Source: a virus. Taken from it: 32,731 bases of DNA. Below the pieces are notes generated by a model, which saw only the letters and a program-made list of their open reading frames with translations, did not search any database and had not been told where the DNA came from. The stretch covers positions 1 to 32,731 of the IMG/VR virus record IMGVR_UViG_3300046517_000187. The stretch is one strand, 5' to 3'. Below are positions 31,536 through 32,731 of this stretch, in pieces (position 1 is the stretch's first letter; each line of letters begins with the position of its first letter). The position numbers and the translations under genes were made by a program.

Positions 31536-31552
31536 CATAGGAGGAAGCCAAC

Positions 31553-32395
31553 ATGGCTTCTAATCACTCCACATTCGGACAGGACATCCTGTCGAATGCT
31601 GACCACAAGCTTGAGAGCGACACTGGCAAGCTTAAGCTCGCGAACACACATGATCGTGAGTTTAAGGACATCAGCGAGAAGCTGAAGGTCGAAGGTGCAA
31701 AGGTTCGCACCGTCTTGCTCGCCTCGTTCGCCGCTACGCCTGTCGGAGAGAGCTTCATGCTCGCTTACGATGACTTGAAGGCTGACGGCACGGCTCGCAC
31801 TAAGACGCAAGAGAAGCAATTCAGCGTCATGCAAGGCCGGCTCAAGGCGATTAACACCACACTGTCGCGCGCGTTCGACACTTGGCGCGGCATTGCTACC
31901 CTTCGCGAGCTTGGCCGCACGGTTAAGATCGAGAAGCCTAAAACACCGACAGACGTCGAGAGTGCTGACGTCTGGCTGTGTCACGTTCACTATGACAGCG
32001 ACAAGCTGTCGGAGGAACAGCGCAAGCTTGAGAAGAGCGAGCCGGTGCTGTTCGATGCTACCAAGCTTGCACGTATCGCTAGCGTGAAGGCTTCGATCAC
32101 TGACACAATGGACACCATCACTGTTCGCAAGCTTGTCAGTGCTAAGGCTACCGCCAACAAGAAAAAGGGCGGCAACGGTGTGGTCGAGCCTAGCAAGGTT
32201 CGCGAACAGGTCGAGCTAATCGACACCGCATTGAGCAAGTTGCTCAAGTCGGACGGCACGGGCATTGCGGGTGGCAAAGGCGTCGAGACAGCTTACGCCT
32301 TGTTGTTCGCTAAGCTTGAGGCTGAGTTGCCTGAGGCTGTGAAAGAGGCGGGCCGCAAGGAATATGCGGCAGAGGGTGCAGACGCTGCGGCGTAG
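31553..32395 (+). CDS. Unknown rightward gene with structured leader (280 aa)
   Basis: No family recognised. The protein is soluble and almost entirely helical, with high Lys, Glu, Ala and Leu, no cysteine-rich site, a basic Lys/Gly patch (K-K-K-G-G-N-G) near residue 207 and an Ala-rich acidic tail. The ATG has AGGAGGA eight bases upstream, one of the strongest ribosome sites in the window. A leader with two mutually exclusive hairpins lies directly upstream. Third codon positions look more G/C-rich (many AAG, GTC, CGC, CTC) than in the leftward genes, suggesting selection for high expression or a different origin. It is flanked by a repeat-rich control region and by twin hairpins, so it forms a one-gene transcription unit. 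An early or DNA-binding role is possible but unproven. Confidence 0.72.
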   Translation: MASNHSTFGQDILSNADHKLESDTGKLKLANTHDREFKDISEKLKVEGAKVRTVLLASFAATPVGESFMLAYDDLKADGTARTKTQEKQFSVMQGRLKAINTTLSRAFDTWRGIATLRELGRTVKIEKPKTPTDVESADVWLCHVHYDSDKLSEEQRKLEKSEPVLFDATKLARIASVKASITDTMDTITVRKLVSAKATANKKKGGNGVVEPSKVREQVELIDTALSKLLKSDGTGIAGGKGVETAYALLFAKLEAELPEAVKEAGRKEYAAEGADAAA

Positions 32396-32397
32396 CA

Positions 32398-32412
32398 CTT
32401 ACACACTGTATA
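32398..32412 (+). promoter_or_regulatory. 15-bp motif, copy 5, after 280-aa gene
   Basis: CTTACACACTGTATA on the plus strand, 2 bp after the stop of the 280-aa gene and immediately before an 11-bp-stem hairpin. A promoter here would read straight into two hairpins, which argues for an operator or another binding site. Confidence 0.65.
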
Positions 32413-32440
32413 CCTCACGCCGCACGATCGCGGCGTGAGG
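32413..32440 (+). terminator. Hairpin after 280-aa gene (no T-run)
   Basis: CCTCACGCCGC (32413-32423) and GCGGCGTGAGG (32430-32440), a perfect 11-bp GC-rich stem with loop ACGATC. It lacks a T-run, so it may pause, protect the 3' end or be part of a regulatory site with motif copy 5, which touches it. Confidence 0.6.
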
Positions 32441-32467
32441 CACGCTACATCAAAGGCGCACGATCGC
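32421..32467. repeat. Direct repeat CGCACGATCGC shared by the two hairpins
   Basis: Exact 11-bp copies at 32421-32431 and 32457-32467. Each sits in a different place within its hairpin (across the loop in the first, in the 5' arm in the second), so the repeat is not simply a duplicated stem. Confidence 0.7.
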
Positions 32468-32525
32468 ATATGCCAGCACCACGCACACGCAGCGTGCTGA
32501 GCCTATGCGTCGTGCGCCTTTTTTT
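32453..32525 (+). terminator. Strong intrinsic terminator, rightward
   Basis: AAGGCGCACG...CGCATA (32453-32470) pairs with TATGCG...CGTGCGCCTT (32504-32520): about 17 bp with one bulge, then a run of seven T residues (32519-32525). An inner stem CAGCAC/GTGCTG lies within the loop. It ends the transcript of the 280-aa gene. Confidence 0.88.
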
Positions 32526-32603
32526 GTGCCTAAGTTCCAGCAGTAAGCAGTCGAGCACGCACGCTCCAGCAAGGCGTGCGCCCGCCACTCGCACGCTCGC
32601 TCG

Positions 32604-32618
32604 CTTACACAGTGTATA
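32604..32618 (+). promoter_or_regulatory. 15-bp motif, copy 6, upstream of early promoter
   Basis: CTTACACAGTGTATA on the plus strand, identical in sequence to copy 3 and containing the perfect palindrome TACACAGTGTA. It lies 49 bp upstream of the -35 of the strong rightward promoter at the right edge. Confidence 0.7.
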
Positions 32619-32667
32619 TCTGCTGCACAGCACACAACTCAACATCATGCTTGACCTATGTACCAGC

Positions 32668-32695
32668 TTGCATCTGTTCCTACTTGTGGTATAAT
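32668..32695 (+). promoter_or_regulatory. Strong rightward sigma70-like early promoter
   Basis: TTGCAT (32668-32673), a 16-base spacer, TATAAT (32690-32695) preceded by TGG, giving an extended -10. It reads out of the window to the right, probably into the early genes. An ATG at 32709 follows within about 10 bases of the expected start site but has no ribosome site, so I do not call a gene. Confidence 0.75.
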
Positions 32696-32731
32696 ATAAG
32701 CTGTACAAATGAGAAGATCTACTTTGGGTTG

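Larger units (their letters stand above)
30731..31552. other. Non-coding control region between divergent units
   Basis: 822 bp between the leftward structural block and the rightward 280-aa gene. It holds the promoters, small RNA unit, terminator, inverted and direct repeats, DnaA box and leader listed separately. Reading frames of up to about 100 codons occur on both strands but lack ribosome sites and have Cys/His/Tyr-rich, low-plausibility composition, so I call none. No tRNA cloverleaf is seen. Confidence 0.7.
32526..32731. other. Non-coding stretch before early region
   Basis: Holds motif copy 6, a 7-bp-stem hairpin (CGCACGC 32558-32564 with GCGTGCG 32574-32580) and the early promoter. 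Short frames on both strands look like noise. Confidence 0.6.

Noticed and set aside
1-32731. CRISPR array, insertion sequence, integrase or attachment sites, or a reverse transcriptase-based diversity element for the fibre
   Set aside because: No regular repeat-spacer pattern, transposase, recombinase or reverse transcriptase motif is visible, and no template-like near-copy of the fibre C-terminus was noticed.

Overview
The window is a large part of the genome of a short-tailed, T7-like (podovirus-type) bacteriophage. Three things support this: a family A phage DNA polymerase at the left edge; one long leftward block with terminase, portal, scaffold, capsid, tail tubular A and B, tail fibre and very large ejection proteins; and almost no host-type metabolic genes. 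A Gram-negative host is inferred from sigma70-like promoters, a small lipoprotein with a lipobox, and murein-cutting domains carried inside a virion protein.

Layout. Bases 1-1783 (+) hold the C-terminal two thirds of the polymerase, cut by the window edge. It converges on the structural block, and the two coding ends overlap by 14 bp. Bases 1770-30730 (-) form one nearly gapless structural and packaging block of 22 genes, many joined by 1-4 bp stop/start overlaps (ATGA, TGATG, TAATG). In order of transcription: an unknown 141-aa protein; a predicted ADP-ribosyltransferase; two low-complexity proteins; the probable small terminase; a 72-aa protein; a 55-aa lipoprotein; the large terminase; portal; scaffold; major capsid protein; three small head or connector proteins; tail tubular A; tail tubular B; tail fibre; a 178-aa protein; two small membrane proteins; a GNAT-fold protein; and four predicted ejection proteins of 370, 343, 1206 and 1444 aa. 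The 1206-aa protein carries both a lytic transglycosylase-like and an M15 peptidase-like domain. The two small membrane and lipoprotein genes (12397-12567 and 26914-27081) are under 60 codons and easily missed.

Bases 30731-31552 are a non-coding control region. It holds a leftward promoter for the structural block, a short rightward promoter-terminator unit that may make a small RNA of about 70 nt, large inverted repeats, a perfect DnaA box, and a structured leader with two mutually exclusive hairpins. The leader precedes a rightward 280-aa gene of unknown function (31553-32395). That gene is followed by two strong hairpins, one an intrinsic terminator, and then a strong rightward sigma70-like promoter at the right edge that probably starts the early region.

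The most striking non-coding signal is a 15-bp motif, CTTRCACASTGTATA, present six times. Four copies cluster between 30.8 and 32.6 kb, one precedes an ejection-protein gene, and one lies in the polymerase gene. It is either a phage-specific promoter or an operator. A second shared element is a 16-bp exact repeat placed over the -35 box of two leftward promoters, one before the whole block and one before the tail fibre. No endolysin, holin of a known class, RNA polymerase, integrase or repressor is recognisable in the window.
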